Below are positions 1-8,833 of a DNA stretch of 34,001 bases, piece by piece. The stretch covers positions 1 through 34,001 of the forward strand of contig JAGVMG010000030.1 in the NCBI GenBank assembly GCA_020053915.1. The letters run 5' to 3'. Below the pieces are notes generated by a model. That model was given only the letters and a program-made list of their open reading frames with translations. It was not told the origin of the DNA and ran no database searches. The translations under genes were made by a program, and so were the position numbers. This DNA is from Parachlamydiales bacterium (lineage in GTDB: Bacteria; Chlamydiota; Chlamydiia; Chlamydiales; Rhabdochlamydiaceae). Numbering within the stretch: position 1 is the stretch's first letter; each line of letters begins with the position of its first letter.

Positions 1-1
1 C

Positions 2-21
2 GCTGTGTGCAGACACACAGC
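2..21. other. Short perfect hairpin at window edge
   Basis: GCTGTGTG and CACACAGC form an 8-bp stem around a CAGA loop. A second small palindrome, AGCCCCGGGGCT, follows at about 39-50. No coding frame or RNA family was recognised in bases 1-113. It may be the end of a transcription unit lying outside the window. Confidence 0.4.
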
Positions 22-113
22 TAACTTTACGATCGTTTAGCCCCGGGGCTTTGACACAGCCGAAAGAGTAAAAACTTTCTTAACTATGTACTAGAAAGGA
101 TTGCGGCTTTATC

Positions 114-170
114 AAATTGCACTTATCTCCTTAAGTCAAAGCCATTTGGCTAAGGAGGCAAGTGCAATTT
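114..170. terminator. Long hairpin, probable terminator of the 411-aa gene
   Basis: Two 20-nt arms (114-133 and 151-170) are complementary except for two adjacent positions, around a 17-nt loop that itself contains GCCATTTGGC. On the plus strand the stem runs into TTTTGTTTT; on the minus strand the arm ends in AAATTT. It lies just beyond the stop of the minus-strand gene ending at 203, so it probably ends that transcript. The stem is unusually long for a simple intrinsic terminator. Confidence 0.6.
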
Positions 171-202
171 TGTTTTCCCTCGCTGCTTGTTCCTCACAAT
201 GT

Positions 203-1438
203 CTAACAATAAAGTAAAAGCAGTGTCGGTTGAAAAGCGGGAATCCAACCGATGGATTTGAAATGCCAGTTGATGATGGATCCTTCCCTTTGAAGTGGTT
301 CAAGTGTTTGTTTGAATAACTCCTCCGACCAAAGACTGGGATCCTTAGGGCCAAAATCAATGCCAGGCTTTAATCTGACATAACGAGATTTCGTAAAACA
401 TTTGATGGGACATGCGGTATTTATCAGATGCTCGTTAATCTTTTCTATGATTGCAATCGCATCAGGGTCGGTAAGTGTTGTGGAGATCTGTGTTTCGCTT
501 TTAGAAGTTTCTTCTAGTGTCCATCCTTTGCTATCCCATACTGAAAGAGCTCTAGCTTTGAGTAAATGCATGCGTTCGTATTCCTTTAACTGCTCGCTTA
601 CGAATTTCGATAATGCGTCCAGAGAAGGATGGAGTGCAGTTAACGATTCTCTGATTTTCGGATGAGGAAATAGCTCAAGTAAAGCATCTAATGGAGAGTT
701 GTGAATCGAAAGTCCATCGCCTTGCTGTTCAAAATCGATAAATAGAAATTCTGAGCCCGTTTCGGTATTTAAAAGTGGACCGTTATGCGGACCGACATCC
801 CAATAATTTGATTTTTGAATAAATAAAGACGCTTGCCGGATCATTTTCTCAAAATTAGTCCTAAATGTATCTGTAGCCACTGTTGAAAAGTAGGAGAGAA
901 GCCTGTCGTATAGCTCTTCGTATTCCGCAGTAGATAACCCAATTGGAAGACGTTCTTCGATGTAAAGAGTTTCTACGTCATATTTAACAGAATTAGGGTC
1001 CTCAAGAGAAAGTGTTGTTCCAGGAGGGATGCGTATGCAGAAGAGATTGAATCGATTAATAAGCTCAATTGCTTTACGCACAAATCCTTCTTGGTCTTTA
1101 GCAGTGCTGGAACGCATGCGTTTAAATACCCATTGAGGAAATTGCTGATGGGTAAAGACAAGATGAGAGCTGCCCTTTGAAAGATAAATAAATTTTCCAG
1201 CAGATTTCTTTTTTAAAAGAGTAGCTCGATGGAGTTGCCATTCCTCTCGAATCTGGAGTTGTTCTTCTAAAGAAAGAGAGAGTTCAGTTTGTTGAGCGTG
1301 AACCCGCAGAGAGAGCGGCTTTTCTTCTAAGTAGGCAATTGTTTTGTCGGCAAGACTGCGGATTTGAACAGATGGATGGACAGATGTTCTTGCAGTTGGG
1401 TCACTTAATGATGATGAGCTGACACTTGAGCAAGCCAT
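203..1438 (-). CDS. Hypothetical protein with protein-kinase-like motifs (possible effector)
   Basis: Protein of 411 aa, not assigned to a named family. The N-terminus is Ser/Thr-rich (residues 3-20), as in many chlamydial secreted proteins. Residues 82-110 resemble the first kinase strands: KGSSHLVF could be a Gly-rich loop, and Lys106 in WVFKRM fits the ATP-binding Lys. Asp214 and Asn219 in WDVGPHN have the D-x4-N spacing of a kinase catalytic loop, and FLFIDFE with Asp235 fits a DFG-like strand. The rest is alpha-helical with no membrane segment. The first ATG is only 13 nt after the rpsJ terminator and has no Shine-Dalgarno sequence, so the true start may be internal. I infer a kinase/phosphotransferase fold; substrate and activity are unknown, and it could be a pseudokinase. 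Confidence 0.7.
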   Translation of the reverse strand: MACSSVSSSSLSDPTARTSVHPSVQIRSLADKTIAYLEEKPLSLRVHAQQTELSLSLEEQLQIREEWQLHRATLLKKKSAGKFIYLSKGSSHLVFTHQQFPQWVFKRMRSSTAKDQEGFVRKAIELINRFNLFCIRIPPGTTLSLEDPNSVKYDVETLYIEERLPIGLSTAEYEELYDRLLSYFSTVATDTFRTNFEKMIRQASLFIQKSNYWDVGPHNGPLLNTETGSEFLFIDFEQQGDGLSIHNSPLDALLELFPHPKIRESLTALHPSLDALSKFVSEQLKEYERMHLLKARALSVWDSKGWTLEETSKSETQISTTLTDPDAIAIIEKINEHLINTACPIKCFTKSRYVRLKPGIDFGPKDPSLWSEELFKQTLEPLQREGSIINWHFKSIGWIPAFQPTLLLLYC

Positions 1439-1451
1439 TTCAGTACAAAAG

Positions 1452-1483
1452 AAAAAAGGCAGAGCATAAATACTCTGCCTTTT
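1452..1483 (-). terminator. Rho-independent terminator after rpsJ
   Basis: GGCAGAG (1458-1464) and CTCTGCC (1473-1479) form a 7-bp stem, extended by flanking A/T pairs, around an 8-nt loop. Read on the minus strand it is followed by TTTTTTC. It lies immediately after the rpsJ stop and should end the rpsL-rpsG-fusA-rpsJ transcript. The A/T flanks on the other side could let it work in both directions. Confidence 0.85.
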
Positions 1484-1498
1484 AAGATTAATTTAAAC

Positions 1499-1816
1499 TT
1501 AAGCCTTAATCTTAATATCGACACCCGCTGCGACAGGGAGTACCTTCAGCTTGTCGATCGTTTCAGGCGTTGGGTTGAGAATATCGAGCATCCGAATGTG
1601 TGTACGGATTTCGAATTGTTCGCGCGACTTACGGTCGACGTGAGGAGATCGTAGGACGGTGTAGATCTCTCTTCTTGTAGGAAGAGGGATCGGACCGACA
1701 ACGCGAGCTCCAGTTCGAATCGCTGTCTCCAAAATATCCGCTGTGGAACGATCCAGAACGCGCTGGTCGTAGCCTTTAAGGCGGATACGGATTTTTTGTC
1801 TACTTTGCTTTGCCAT
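1499..1816 (-). CDS. rpsJ: 30S ribosomal protein S10
   Basis: S10, a small-subunit head protein and, in other bacteria, the NusE partner in antitermination. The 105-aa length is normal. The typical S10 signature [29 protein letters not shown] is present in the middle third, from about residue 41. It lies 12 bases after fusA, preceded by AGGAAT, and is the last gene of the operon before a strong terminator. Placing rpsJ after fusA, instead of tuf or at the head of the S10 operon, is the chlamydial arrangement (CT436-CT437 in C. trachomatis). Confidence 0.97.
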   Translation of the reverse strand: MAKQSRQKIRIRLKGYDQRVLDRSTADILETAIRTGARVVGPIPLPTRREIYTVLRSPHVDRKSREQFEIRTHIRMLDILNPTPETIDKLKVLPVAAGVDIKIKA

Positions 1817-1828
1817 AATGGGAATTCC

Positions 1829-3919
1829 TTATTTCTTAATAATTTCGTCTTGGATCTTGTTGGGCACCCGTTCAAAGTGGCTAGGTTCCATGACGTAGGT
1901 CGCACGACCTGAGCTCAAAGAGCGCAGTTGTGTCGAGTAACCAAACATCTCAGAGAGGGGAACCTCAGCTTCGATGATGACAGCGCTTTTTGTCGCTGTT
2001 TGGTTCAAGATTTTACCGCGTCTGCGGTTGATGTCGCCGATCACATCACCCATGAATTGCTCAGGGGTTGTGACGACCACTTTCATGATCGGTTCGAGTA
2101 AGATTGGAGCCGCTTTACGCGCTGCATCCTTAATCGCCATCGATCCGCAAATCTTAAACGCCATCTCGCTTGAATCTACCTCGTGGTAAGATCCATAGAC
2201 GATTGCGACTTTAACGTCGACTAAGCTGAAACCAGCGAGGACACCCGTCGTAAGACCTTCGGTAATCCCTTTAATGACAGGAGAGATGTATTCTTTTGGA
2301 ATCGATCCTCCGACAATCTTGCTGACAACCTCGTTTCCTTTTCCTTTCTCGTTGGGCTCGATTTCCAAGACCACGTGAGCATATTGACCACGACCGCCTG
2401 ACTGCTTGACGTATTTCGTCTCCATCTTGGCGGGGATGGTAATTGTCTCTTTGTAAGAGACCTCAGGTTTACCGACGTTCGCATCGACACTGAACTCTCG
2501 GAACATCCGGTCGCGAAGAATCTCCAAGTGGAGCTCTCCCATCCCTGCGATGATCGTTTGACCAGTCTCTTCGTTCGTGGTAACGCGGAATGTTGGATCT
2601 TCTTCTGATAGAGAACCTAAAGCAACAGCGAGTTTTTCTCTGTCGGCTTTAGATTTTGGCTCGATCGCCATAGAGATCACAGGCTCTGGGAACTCCATTT
2701 TCTCGAGAAGAAGAGGGTTGTCTTCACTGCACAAGGTATCGCCCGTGCTGGTGTATTTCAAACCGATACACGCTGCGATGTCGCCTGTGAAAAATTCGTC
2801 TCGGTCTTTGCGTTGGTTCGCATGCATTTCAAGCAGGCGGGAAACGCGTTCTTTTTTGTCTTTTGTTGTGTTGATCAGGTTGGTCCCTTTAGAGAGTGTT
2901 CCTGAGTAGACACGCACGAAAGTCAAACGACCTACATAAGGATCGGACATGATCTTGAACGCTAAAGCGGCAAGAGGTCCATCATCTTTAGGCTCGAGAG
3001 ACATTTCGTCATTTGTGTTCATGTTGATCCCTTTGATCGTACCACGATCAATGGGAGATGGCATCCAGTTAACGACTGCATCTAACAGAGGCTGAACGCC
3101 TTTGTTTTTAAACGCCGTTCCGCATAGAACAGGATTGATTTTGTTTGAACAAACCCCTTTGCGGATAGCAGCGTGGATTTCTGCAGCAGTGACCGATTCT
3201 GGATTCTCGAGAACCTTCATCATGAAAGTCTCGTTTTCTTCATCGATCGTCGCGAGCTCTTCGAGAAGCGCTTGGCGCATTTCTTTGCACTTATCGAGCA
3301 GATCAGCAGGAACTTCGACTGTGTCGAATTTCGCGCCGAGAGTCTCATCAAGGAAGAGGTAGGCTTTCATTTCGACTAAGTCCACCATCCCTTTAAAGTC
3401 ACTTTCTGCGCCGATTGGGCACTGAACAGGGATCGCATTCGCACCGAGTTTCTCTCTCATCGACTCGACAGCCATGAAGAAGTCTGCGCCGACGCGGTCC
3501 ATCTTGTTGACGAACGCGATACGCGGTACGCGGTAGCGTTCCGCTTGACGCCAAACGGTTTCTGACTGAGGTTGGACACCGGCAACCGCATCAAATACGG
3601 CGACAGCACCATCGAGGACGCGCAAAGAGCGCTCTACTTCGATTGTAAAGTCGACGTGCCCAGGGGTGTCGATGATGTTGATCTTGTGCTCTTTCCAATA
3701 GACCGTTGTGGAAGCGGAGGTGATGGTGATTCCACGCTCGCGCTCTTGTTCCATAAAGTCCATCGTAGCAGCACCCTCGTGCACTTCACCAATGCGGTGG
3801 AGTCTTCCAGAATAATAGAGGATACGCTCGGTACAAGTGGTTTTGCCGGCATCGATGTGGGCCATGATGCCAATATTTCTGACGTCTTCTAACTTGTCCG
3901 TCTCAGATCGTTTTGCCAT
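1829..3919 (-). CDS. fusA: Translation elongation factor G
   Basis: EF-G is the GTPase that drives translocation of tRNA and mRNA on the ribosome and acts with RRF in recycling. The 696-aa length matches chlamydial EF-G. Domain I has all GTPase motifs: AHIDAGKTT (G1) near residue 20, DTPGH (G3) near 85, NKMD (G4) near 139 and CGTAF (G5) near 263. The RERGITI switch I segment and the C-terminal domain IV/V sequence GGRGQYAHV are intact. It is the third gene of the rpsL-rpsG-fusA-rpsJ operon, 12 bases after rpsG. No frameshift or missing residue is apparent. Confidence 0.98.
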   Translation of the reverse strand: MAKRSETDKLEDVRNIGIMAHIDAGKTTCTERILYYSGRLHRIGEVHEGAATMDFMEQERERGITITSASTTVYWKEHKINIIDTPGHVDFTIEVERSLRVLDGAVAVFDAVAGVQPQSETVWRQAERYRVPRIAFVNKMDRVGADFFMAVESMREKLGANAIPVQCPIGAESDFKGMVDLVEMKAYLFLDETLGAKFDTVEVPADLLDKCKEMRQALLEELATIDEENETFMMKVLENPESVTAAEIHAAIRKGVCSNKINPVLCGTAFKNKGVQPLLDAVVNWMPSPIDRGTIKGINMNTNDEMSLEPKDDGPLAALAFKIMSDPYVGRLTFVRVYSGTLSKGTNLINTTKDKKERVSRLLEMHANQRKDRDEFFTGDIAACIGLKYTSTGDTLCSEDNPLLLEKMEFPEPVISMAIEPKSKADREKLAVALGSLSEEDPTFRVTTNEETGQTIIAGMGELHLEILRDRMFREFSVDANVGKPEVSYKETITIPAKMETKYVKQSGGRGQYAHVVLEIEPNEKGKGNEVVSKIVGGSIPKEYISPVIKGITEGLTTGVLAGFSLVDVKVAIVYGSYHEVDSSEMAFKICGSMAIKDAARKAAPILLEPIMKVVVTTPEQFMGDVIGDINRRRGKILNQTATKSAVIIEAEVPLSEMFGYSTQLRSLSSGRATYVMEPSHFERVPNKIQDEIIKK

Positions 3920-3931
3920 AAGCGTCCTTCC

Positions 3932-4405
3932 TTACCATTTGTAGTGAGCAAAGGCGCGGTTAGCCTCAGCCATGCGGTGTGTATCGTCTTTCTTCTTAAT
4001 CGTTGCGCCCTGGTTTTGGTAGCAGTCGATAAATTCCGAGGAGAGAGCATCTTCCATAGAGCGCCCTGCTTTTTCTCGGGAGTACTTGATGATCCACTGC
4101 ATCGCCATGGATGTTCTTCTGTCTGGGGCGATTTCAACGGGGACCTGATAGGTGGCACCACCGATCCTGCGAGATTTAACTTCAAGAGCTGGTTTCGCAT
4201 TTTCGAGGGCCTGTTCGAAGGCGGCTAATGCGTCTTCCGCTTTAACTTTATTTGCAAATTTCTCAATAGCGTTGTAGACAATACGGCGGGCTGTGGACTT
4301 CTTTCCATCAATCATGAGTTTGTTGATGAATTTTGCCAATACATAGCTGTTGAAAAGGGGATCTGGTGCAATTTCCCTTTTTCCAGCTCGTCTTCTGCGT
4401 GACAT
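3932..4405 (-). CDS. rpsG: 30S ribosomal protein S7
   Basis: S7 nucleates assembly of the 30S head and contacts the E-site tRNA. It has 157 aa, the normal length, and begins MSRRRRAGKREIAPDP, with the conserved KFINKLMIDGKKSTARRIV segment near residue 25 and a complete C-terminus (HRMAEANRAFAHYKW). It lies between rpsL and fusA. In many bacteria S7 represses its own operon at the rpsL-rpsG junction; the 152-bp gap upstream, with its hairpin, could host such control (inference). Confidence 0.97.
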   Translation of the reverse strand: MSRRRRAGKREIAPDPLFNSYVLAKFINKLMIDGKKSTARRIVYNAIEKFANKVKAEDALAAFEQALENAKPALEVKSRRIGGATYQVPVEIAPDRRTSMAMQWIIKYSREKAGRSMEDALSSEFIDCYQNQGATIKKKDDTHRMAEANRAFAHYKW

Positions 4406-4523
4406 GTTAATTTTCCTTGTAAATCTATTGTTCTAGTTAAGATCCATTTCACTTGGAATGGGAACGCTCCCCATGTCCGGCCCGCGATTGACTCTGCTGT
4501 TTCAAGAAAGCCAATTGTGAGCC

Positions 4524-4553
4524 AGGATACCTATGAATTCGAGCAGGTATCCT
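4524..4553 (-). promoter_or_regulatory. Hairpin in the rpsL-rpsG intercistronic region
   Basis: AGGATACCT and AGGTATCCT form a perfect 9-bp stem around a 12-nt loop directly after the rpsL stop codon. No U-run follows on the minus strand, so it is unlikely to be a full terminator. The rpsL-rpsG gap of 152 bp is long for this operon. The hairpin may be an RNA processing or stability element, or part of an S7 autoregulatory site; that role is inference from other bacteria. Confidence 0.55.
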
Positions 4554-4557
4554 AAGA

Positions 4558-4929
4558 TTACTTAGGACGTTTCGCTCCGTACTTGGATCGGGATTTTTTG
4601 CGATCTTTTACCGCTGCGCAGTCTAATGTACCGCGAACGATGTGATAGCGAACACCCGGCAAGTCTTTCACGCGACCGCCTCGAACGAGAACGATGCTGT
4701 GTTCTTGCAGGTTATGGCCTTCGCCGCCGATGTAGGCGATCACTTCTTGACCATTAGAGAGACGAACCCAAGCGACCTTTCTCAATGCAGAGTTAGGTTT
4801 TTTAGGGGTCTTTGTTTTGACTTGCAGGCATACCCCTCGTTTTTGTGGGCATTTTTGCAAGGCAGGGGATTTTTTTCGTTTCGTCTTTGGACGTCGGCCA
4901 AATCGAACCAGTTGACTCATTGTCGGCAT
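4558..4929 (-). CDS. rpsL: 30S ribosomal protein S12
   Basis: S12 lies at the decoding centre and controls fidelity. It has 123 aa, normal length, starts [15 protein letters not shown] and contains the conserved [13 protein letters not shown] loop (near residues 41-53) and [13 protein letters not shown] (near 84-96). The lysines where streptomycin resistance mutations arise in other bacteria have the wild-type residue. The ATG at 4929 follows TAAGGAG at a 9-nt distance, which favours it over the ATG at 4920. It is the first gene of the operon, behind a promoter at 5008-5037. Confidence 0.97.
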   Translation of the reverse strand: MPTMSQLVRFGRRPKTKRKKSPALQKCPQKRGVCLQVKTKTPKKPNSALRKVAWVRLSNGQEVIAYIGGEGHNLQEHSIVLVRGGRVKDLPGVRYHIVRGTLDCAAVKDRKKSRSKYGAKRPK

Positions 4930-5007
4930 GTTGCCTTTCTCCTTACCAATTGTTCACTGTAATAAAGTCCATAGCCCCATTGACCAAGAGCTTAGGAACT
5001 TTGGAGC

Positions 5008-5037
5008 AATATAGCTTAGGAGAGGATTAATTTGCAA
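5008..5037 (-). promoter_or_regulatory. Probable promoter of the rpsL operon
   Basis: On the minus strand TTGCAA (5037-5032) and TATATT (5013-5008) are separated by 18 nt, about 80 nt upstream of the rpsL start. This fits a housekeeping sigma-70/sigma-66 promoter. It was found by eye and has not been tested. Confidence 0.5.
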
Positions 5038-5107
5038 AAACAATTCGAGAGGTTGGATCTCTCTATTTCTTCTCATCGATTTAATTATCGATCTTAGTTT
5101 TAGTTAA

Positions 5108-5138
5108 TTGTAAAAATAGGTTTTAATTTAATTATAAT
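5108..5138 (+). promoter_or_regulatory. Possible promoter of the tail-specific protease gene
   Basis: A perfect TATAAT at 5133-5138 is preceded by TTGTAA at 5108-5113 with a 19-nt spacer, slightly long. The surrounding 100 bases are very A/T-rich. It lies about 50 nt upstream of the protease start and diverges from the rpsL promoter. Confidence 0.45.
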
Positions 5139-5193
5139 TATGCGAATAATAAATAAAAGAATCGTAATAATTTAAAGGGCGATGGTAGTGATT

Positions 5194-7200
5194 ATGAAAA
5201 GAATGCGCTGGGTACTGTTTTTGTTCTGTCTGCTACAGTTTTCTTTCTCCGGGCCCACCCCTTTAAAAAAGAGCGATGTTCGAAAGACGATGAGCGAAAT
5301 GTTGAGCTATCACGTTGAATATAAGGAATTTAGCCCATTTCTTGCCAGACGTTCGATGAAAATCTACCTCGAACAGTTTGATCCCGATAAGTTGTACCTG
5401 CTCGCTAGCGAGGTGAAGCCTTTTCTTGATATGCGTGAAGAGCAGTTGAACCGGGTGGTCGCGAAATACAACAATGACGATGTTTCTGATTTTGAGGCTC
5501 TTAATGTTGTGATCCAGAAAGGGATCGCGCGCCAGCAGCAGTGGCGCGATGAATTAGAAAAGCAGATGATTGTCGATGGAAATGCGGAACTGGGGATCGG
5601 AGAATCCTACTTTGATTACGCTAAATCAGAAAAAGAGCTTAAAGAACGGGTTAGAAAGCAGCTCGTTCGCGTTCTTTTATTAGAGAAGAGCTTAAGCACC
5701 ACGCAGAAATGGACCCCACAGCACAGACAAAAGGTCTTTGCCCTCTGGGAGAGACGGTTTCACAGGATGGAAAACCCCTACATGAACTTCGATTCTAAAG
5801 GGGCTGCTATCCCTGCCGCTCAAAGCGAGCATTTTCTTGCGATGCACATGCTCAAGGCGATGGCCAAGAGCTTGGATGCCCATACTTCTTATTTCAGCCC
5901 TGAAGAGGCGCATGAGATGCGTGCGAGCTTGGAGAAACAGTTTGAGGGGATCGGAGTGGTCTTGCGCGAAGGGGTGGATGGAGTAATGATCTCAGACCTA
6001 ATCAAGGGTGGCCCCGCTGATAAATCGGGCAAGATCACTTCCGGAGATTTATTGATCCAGATCGATGGAGTGTCGGTTGAAAATGCTCCTTATGAAGAAG
6101 TGCTGGCCAAGCTGCAGGGCTCGTCCTCAGGAAAACTCAAGCTGGGCTTAAAGCGTATTGCCCTGGATGGAACGCCTGTATTCATTAATGTCGACCTCCA
6201 GAGAGAAAAAATCGTCATGCAAGACGAGCGGCTTCAATATACCACAGAACCCTTTGCTGATGGTTTCATAGCGAAAATCACCCTCCCTTCGTTTTATGAG
6301 AGCGGGGATGACTCGAGCTGTGAAAAAGACATGCGAGAGGCTCTTCGTGAGCTCAAGCTGAAGGGGAAAATCTATGGGATTGTTCTCGACATGCGCGAGA
6401 ATTCGGGAGGCTTCCTTAATCAAGCTGTTAAGCTGGCTGGCCTTTTCATCACCTCGGGTGTAATTGTGGTGTCTAAGTATGCCCAAGGAGAGGTGCAGTA
6501 TTTGCGCGATATCGACGGGAGAAAATACTACGATGGCCCGATGATCATTCTGACCTCGCGTGCGTCCGCTTCTGCCGCAGAGATTGTAGCGCAAGCCTTG
6601 CAAGATTATGGAGTGGCACTCGTTGTTGGCGATGAGAGAACTTATGGTAAAGGAACGATCCAGTATCAAACGGTCACAGATGATGAGGCTAACGCCTTCT
6701 TTAAGGTGACAGTCGGTCGATACTACACTGTATCTGGGCGCTCGACTCAGATCGAAGGGGTGAAAGCCGATCTCGTGGTCCCGACCTTCTATAGTGCATT
6801 CAATATCGGTGAACGCTATCTAGAGTACCCGTTAAAGAGCGATCGGATCCCTTCTGCCTACAACGACCCTCTTGTCGACGTTGACCCCCGCAATATGCGC
6901 TGGTTCCAGAGAAATTATGTGCCGATGCTCCAAAAAAAGGTCTCCATGTGGAACCAGATGCTTCCCGACCTCAAAGGGAATAGCACCTACCGCTTGCGCA
7001 ATGACAAGGACTATCAAATTTTCCTACAAACCCTCTATGCACAGGCTGCCCGTCAGTACGCGCCCACCTTGAAAAACAATTTTGGCTCTGACGATCTTCA
7101 AATGACCGAAGCTGTCAAAATCCTCAAGGACATGATCCTCATCAATGTCGAGTCTTCTTCTGTTGCCTCTAGCTCTGCCACCGCAGAGCTCTCTCCTTAA
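5194..7200 (+). CDS. tsp: Tail-specific carboxy-terminal processing protease (S41 family, CT441-like)
   Basis: An exported PDZ-serine protease of the Tsp/Prc type. From the ATG at 5194 (668 aa) it begins with an ideal signal peptide (MKRMRWVLFLFCLLQFSFSG). A helical N-terminal region follows, then a PDZ domain around residues 248-325 and the S41 catalytic domain to about residue 520. The motif SRASASAAEI supplies the catalytic Ser (about residue 460), YGKGTIQ the Lys (about 486), and the Gln four residues later completes the triad. The 26-residue Ser-Lys spacing is the same as in Chlamydia CT441. Start is ambiguous: ATG 5182 is too close to AAAGGG (5174-5179), while GTG 5188 has the best spacing. 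The gene diverges from rpsL, as CT441 lies near the rpsL cluster in Chlamydia. Confidence 0.95.
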   Translation: MKRMRWVLFLFCLLQFSFSGPTPLKKSDVRKTMSEMLSYHVEYKEFSPFLARRSMKIYLEQFDPDKLYLLASEVKPFLDMREEQLNRVVAKYNNDDVSDFEALNVVIQKGIARQQQWRDELEKQMIVDGNAELGIGESYFDYAKSEKELKERVRKQLVRVLLLEKSLSTTQKWTPQHRQKVFALWERRFHRMENPYMNFDSKGAAIPAAQSEHFLAMHMLKAMAKSLDAHTSYFSPEEAHEMRASLEKQFEGIGVVLREGVDGVMISDLIKGGPADKSGKITSGDLLIQIDGVSVENAPYEEVLAKLQGSSSGKLKLGLKRIALDGTPVFINVDLQREKIVMQDERLQYTTEPFADGFIAKITLPSFYESGDDSSCEKDMREALRELKLKGKIYGIVLDMRENSGGFLNQAVKLAGLFITSGVIVVSKYAQGEVQYLRDIDGRKYYDGPMIILTSRASASAAEIVAQALQDYGVALVVGDERTYGKGTIQYQTVTDDEANAFFKVTVGRYYTVSGRSTQIEGVKADLVVPTFYSAFNIGERYLEYPLKSDRIPSAYNDPLVDVDPRNMRWFQRNYVPMLQKKVSMWNQMLPDLKGNSTYRLRNDKDYQIFLQTLYAQAARQYAPTLKNNFGSDDLQMTEAVKILKDMILINVESSSVASSSATAELSP

Positions 7201-7209
7201 ACATCCTCT

Positions 7210-7235
7210 AATTCCGGTAGCCTGCTACCGGAATT
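7210..7235. terminator. Hairpin after the tail-specific protease gene
   Basis: AATTCCGGTAG (7210-7220) pairs perfectly with CTACCGGAATT (7225-7235) around a CCTG loop, 10 nt after the stop codon. The downstream sequence is only moderately T-rich. It is likely a terminator or 3'-end stabilising hairpin. Confidence 0.65.
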
Positions 7236-7267
7236 CTGCTTATTCTCCTTCGCCTGCCTGAAAAACC

Positions 7268-7296
7268 TTGCAAAAAATGCGCAAGATTTTTATCTT
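7268..7296 (+). promoter_or_regulatory. Probable promoter of tRNA-Phe
   Basis: TTGCAA (7268-7273) and TATCTT (7291-7296) are 17 nt apart. The predicted start of transcription would be about 20 nt before the mature tRNA 5' end, a normal leader length. Confidence 0.5.
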
Positions 7297-7322
7297 CTGT
7301 ACTTTCGCAAAAGTTATCCAAT

Positions 7323-7395
<73 letters not shown>

Positions 7396-7492
7396 AATTT
7401 TTCTAAAGCATTCTACGCATAGACTCTGAACGTTTTTTTAACGTAAGGAGTCACTATGCTAAAATCTCATCAAAAGTCTCGTTTTCCGCATT

Positions 7493-7502
7493 TTTTACGC
7501 AA
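7493..7502 (+). repeat. Arm-type-like site TTTTACGCAA, left end copy 1
   Basis: Exact 10-mer shared with 7597-7606 (inverted) and 19732-19741 near the opposite island end. Tyrosine integrases of the lambda/P4 type bind such short repeats flanking the core site. That function is inferred. Confidence 0.5.
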
Positions 7503-7596
7503 ATGGTCTGAACAAGTCAGAACGCCTTTGCTTTCAAACTTTCTAAACCCAAGACAACCTCTTTTCCTATCAACTTTTATCTTCGTTGCGGAAAAA

Positions 7597-7606
7597 TTGC
7601 GTAAAA
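7597..7606 (-). repeat. Arm-type-like site TTTTACGCAA, left end copy 2 (inverted)
   Basis: TTGCGTAAAA on the plus strand, the exact reverse complement of the copy at 7493-7502 and of the right-end copy at 19732-19741. It lies between attL and the integrase start. Confidence 0.5.
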
Positions 7607-7729
7607 AGCGCAAAGTTTGTTTATCGTTTTTACAATTTACCTGTAGAAATCCGAACTGGAACAACGGATTAACAATCCTATTCCCCTTTATTCCAAATAA
7701 TTTATAATCATTCTATGCAGGTAAAGACT

Positions 7730-8833
7730 ATGGCAAAGAGCTCAGACAACATCCGTTGCATTCGCAAGTATCCGAAAAAAGATGGCACCTTTAGCTTCCA
7801 TGCGGAAGTAAGAAGAAAGGGTGCTAAGTCCCTTAGACACGTATTTGATACGTTGACTAAAGCTAAAAATTGGGTGCGCTCTACAGAAAGTGATATCTTA
7901 CAGGGAAAGCTTCCTCAAGAAATTAAAGCACGCAAATACACGGTCAATGCTTTAATAGAGCAATATGAGACGATCTACTTAAGCCGCTTTCCAAAGCGAA
8001 TGAACAGTCAAGCCCATCATTTGGCTTGGTGGCGTGAACACTATGGACATAAACTGTTAAGTGACATAACGCCCTCTTTGCTTGCGGAAGCTAAGCATGC
8101 GCTGCTCAGTGAAAATACAATTAGAAAGACTCCTAGGTCTGGCCCGACGGTAAATCGATATTTTGCCACATTAAGCAAAGCTTTTTCATTAGCTTCTTCT
8201 GAATGGGAATGGATTGCCGAAAATCCTTTTAGAAAGGTTTCCAAGCTCCCTGAGAACAAAGGAAGGACACGCTTTCTTAGCAAAGAAGAGCTTCAAGTGC
8301 TTCTTCAAGCATGTAAAGAGCATAAGAATCGCAATCTTTACGGCATGGTGCTCATGGCTGCATCTCTTGGTATGCGTTACGGTGAGATTGCTAGTCTAAA
8401 GTGGAAGAATCTGGATTTTGAGCATCGGCTCATCACTCTTGAAGTCACAAAAAATCATGATGTGAGAGTGCTCCCTATGCCTGATCAAATATACAGTTTT
8501 CTGAAAAGTTGTAATTGTTCCAATCATGATGAAGGCTATATCTTTCCATCTCAAAACTCCTCCAGAGAACCAACCTACACTATGATCCGAAAAGCCTTTC
8601 GGGGAGTGTTAAAACAATTAGGGTTAAATGACGTAGTTTTCCACTCATTAAGACATACAGCGGCATCTCATCTTGCTATGTCTGGTGCGACTCAGGGAGA
8701 GCTCATGGAGGTCCTTGGTCATCGCTCGCCAACTATGACTCGTCGTTATGCTCATTTTAGCAAGCAACACATCGCTCGCATTTTGCAAAAAACCAGTAAC
8801 AATCTTATTGGGTCTACGGGAGAACATTTATGA
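7730..8833 (+). CDS. int: Tyrosine-family site-specific integrase
   Basis: Phage-type integrase that would recombine the island with the tRNA-Phe 3' end. From ATG 7730 it has 367 aa. The N-terminus resembles an arm-binding domain (FSFHAEVRRKGAKSLRHVFDT), followed by a SAM-like core-binding domain (about residues 70-170) and the catalytic domain. Active-site residues are visible: Arg in GMRYGEI, Lys in VTKNHDVR, HSLRHT (His-x2-Arg), LGHRSP (His) and the nucleophile Tyr in TRRYAHFS. ATG 7715 gives a longer frame, but TATAAT at 7703-7708 would place the transcript start near 7715, so 7730 is more likely. It overlaps the next gene by 4 nt (ATGA). Confidence 0.95.
   Translation: MAKSSDNIRCIRKYPKKDGTFSFHAEVRRKGAKSLRHVFDTLTKAKNWVRSTESDILQGKLPQEIKARKYTVNALIEQYETIYLSRFPKRMNSQAHHLAWWREHYGHKLLSDITPSLLAEAKHALLSENTIRKTPRSGPTVNRYFATLSKAFSLASSEWEWIAENPFRKVSKLPENKGRTRFLSKEELQVLLQACKEHKNRNLYGMVLMAASLGMRYGEIASLKWKNLDFEHRLITLEVTKNHDVRVLPMPDQIYSFLKSCNCSNHDEGYIFPSQNSSREPTYTMIRKAFRGVLKQLGLNDVVFHSLRHTAASHLAMSGATQGELMEVLGHRSPTMTRRYAHFSKQHIARILQKTSNNLIGSTGEHL

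Larger units (their letters stand above)
7396..7729. other. Left end of island: hairpin and integrase arm-like sites
   Basis: This 334-bp stretch has no convincing gene. It holds a hairpin at 7422-7452 (GACTC/GAGTC outer and ACGTT/AACGT inner stems) and two copies of TTTTACGCAA, at 7493-7502 (plus) and 7597-7606 (minus). An open frame at 7456-7707 (83 aa, basic) has a good AAGGAG ribosome site, but that site lies inside the hairpin and the frame contains both arm-like sites. I therefore do not call it a gene with confidence. TATAAT at 7703-7708 may be the integrase -10 box. Confidence 0.5.

Noticed and set aside
2577-2909. 110-aa plus-strand frame over fusA
   Set aside because: Antisense shadow of fusA; similar shadows over rpsL, rpsG, obg and the ABC genes were also dropped.
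4524-4553. Full rho-independent terminator between rpsL and rpsG
   Set aside because: No U-run follows the hairpin on the minus strand, and rpsG and fusA are normally cotranscribed.
7456-7707. 83-aa plus-strand frame between tRNA-Phe and integrase
   Set aside because: Despite a good ribosome site, it contains both arm-like integrase sites, the site is in a hairpin, and the peptide resembles no family.
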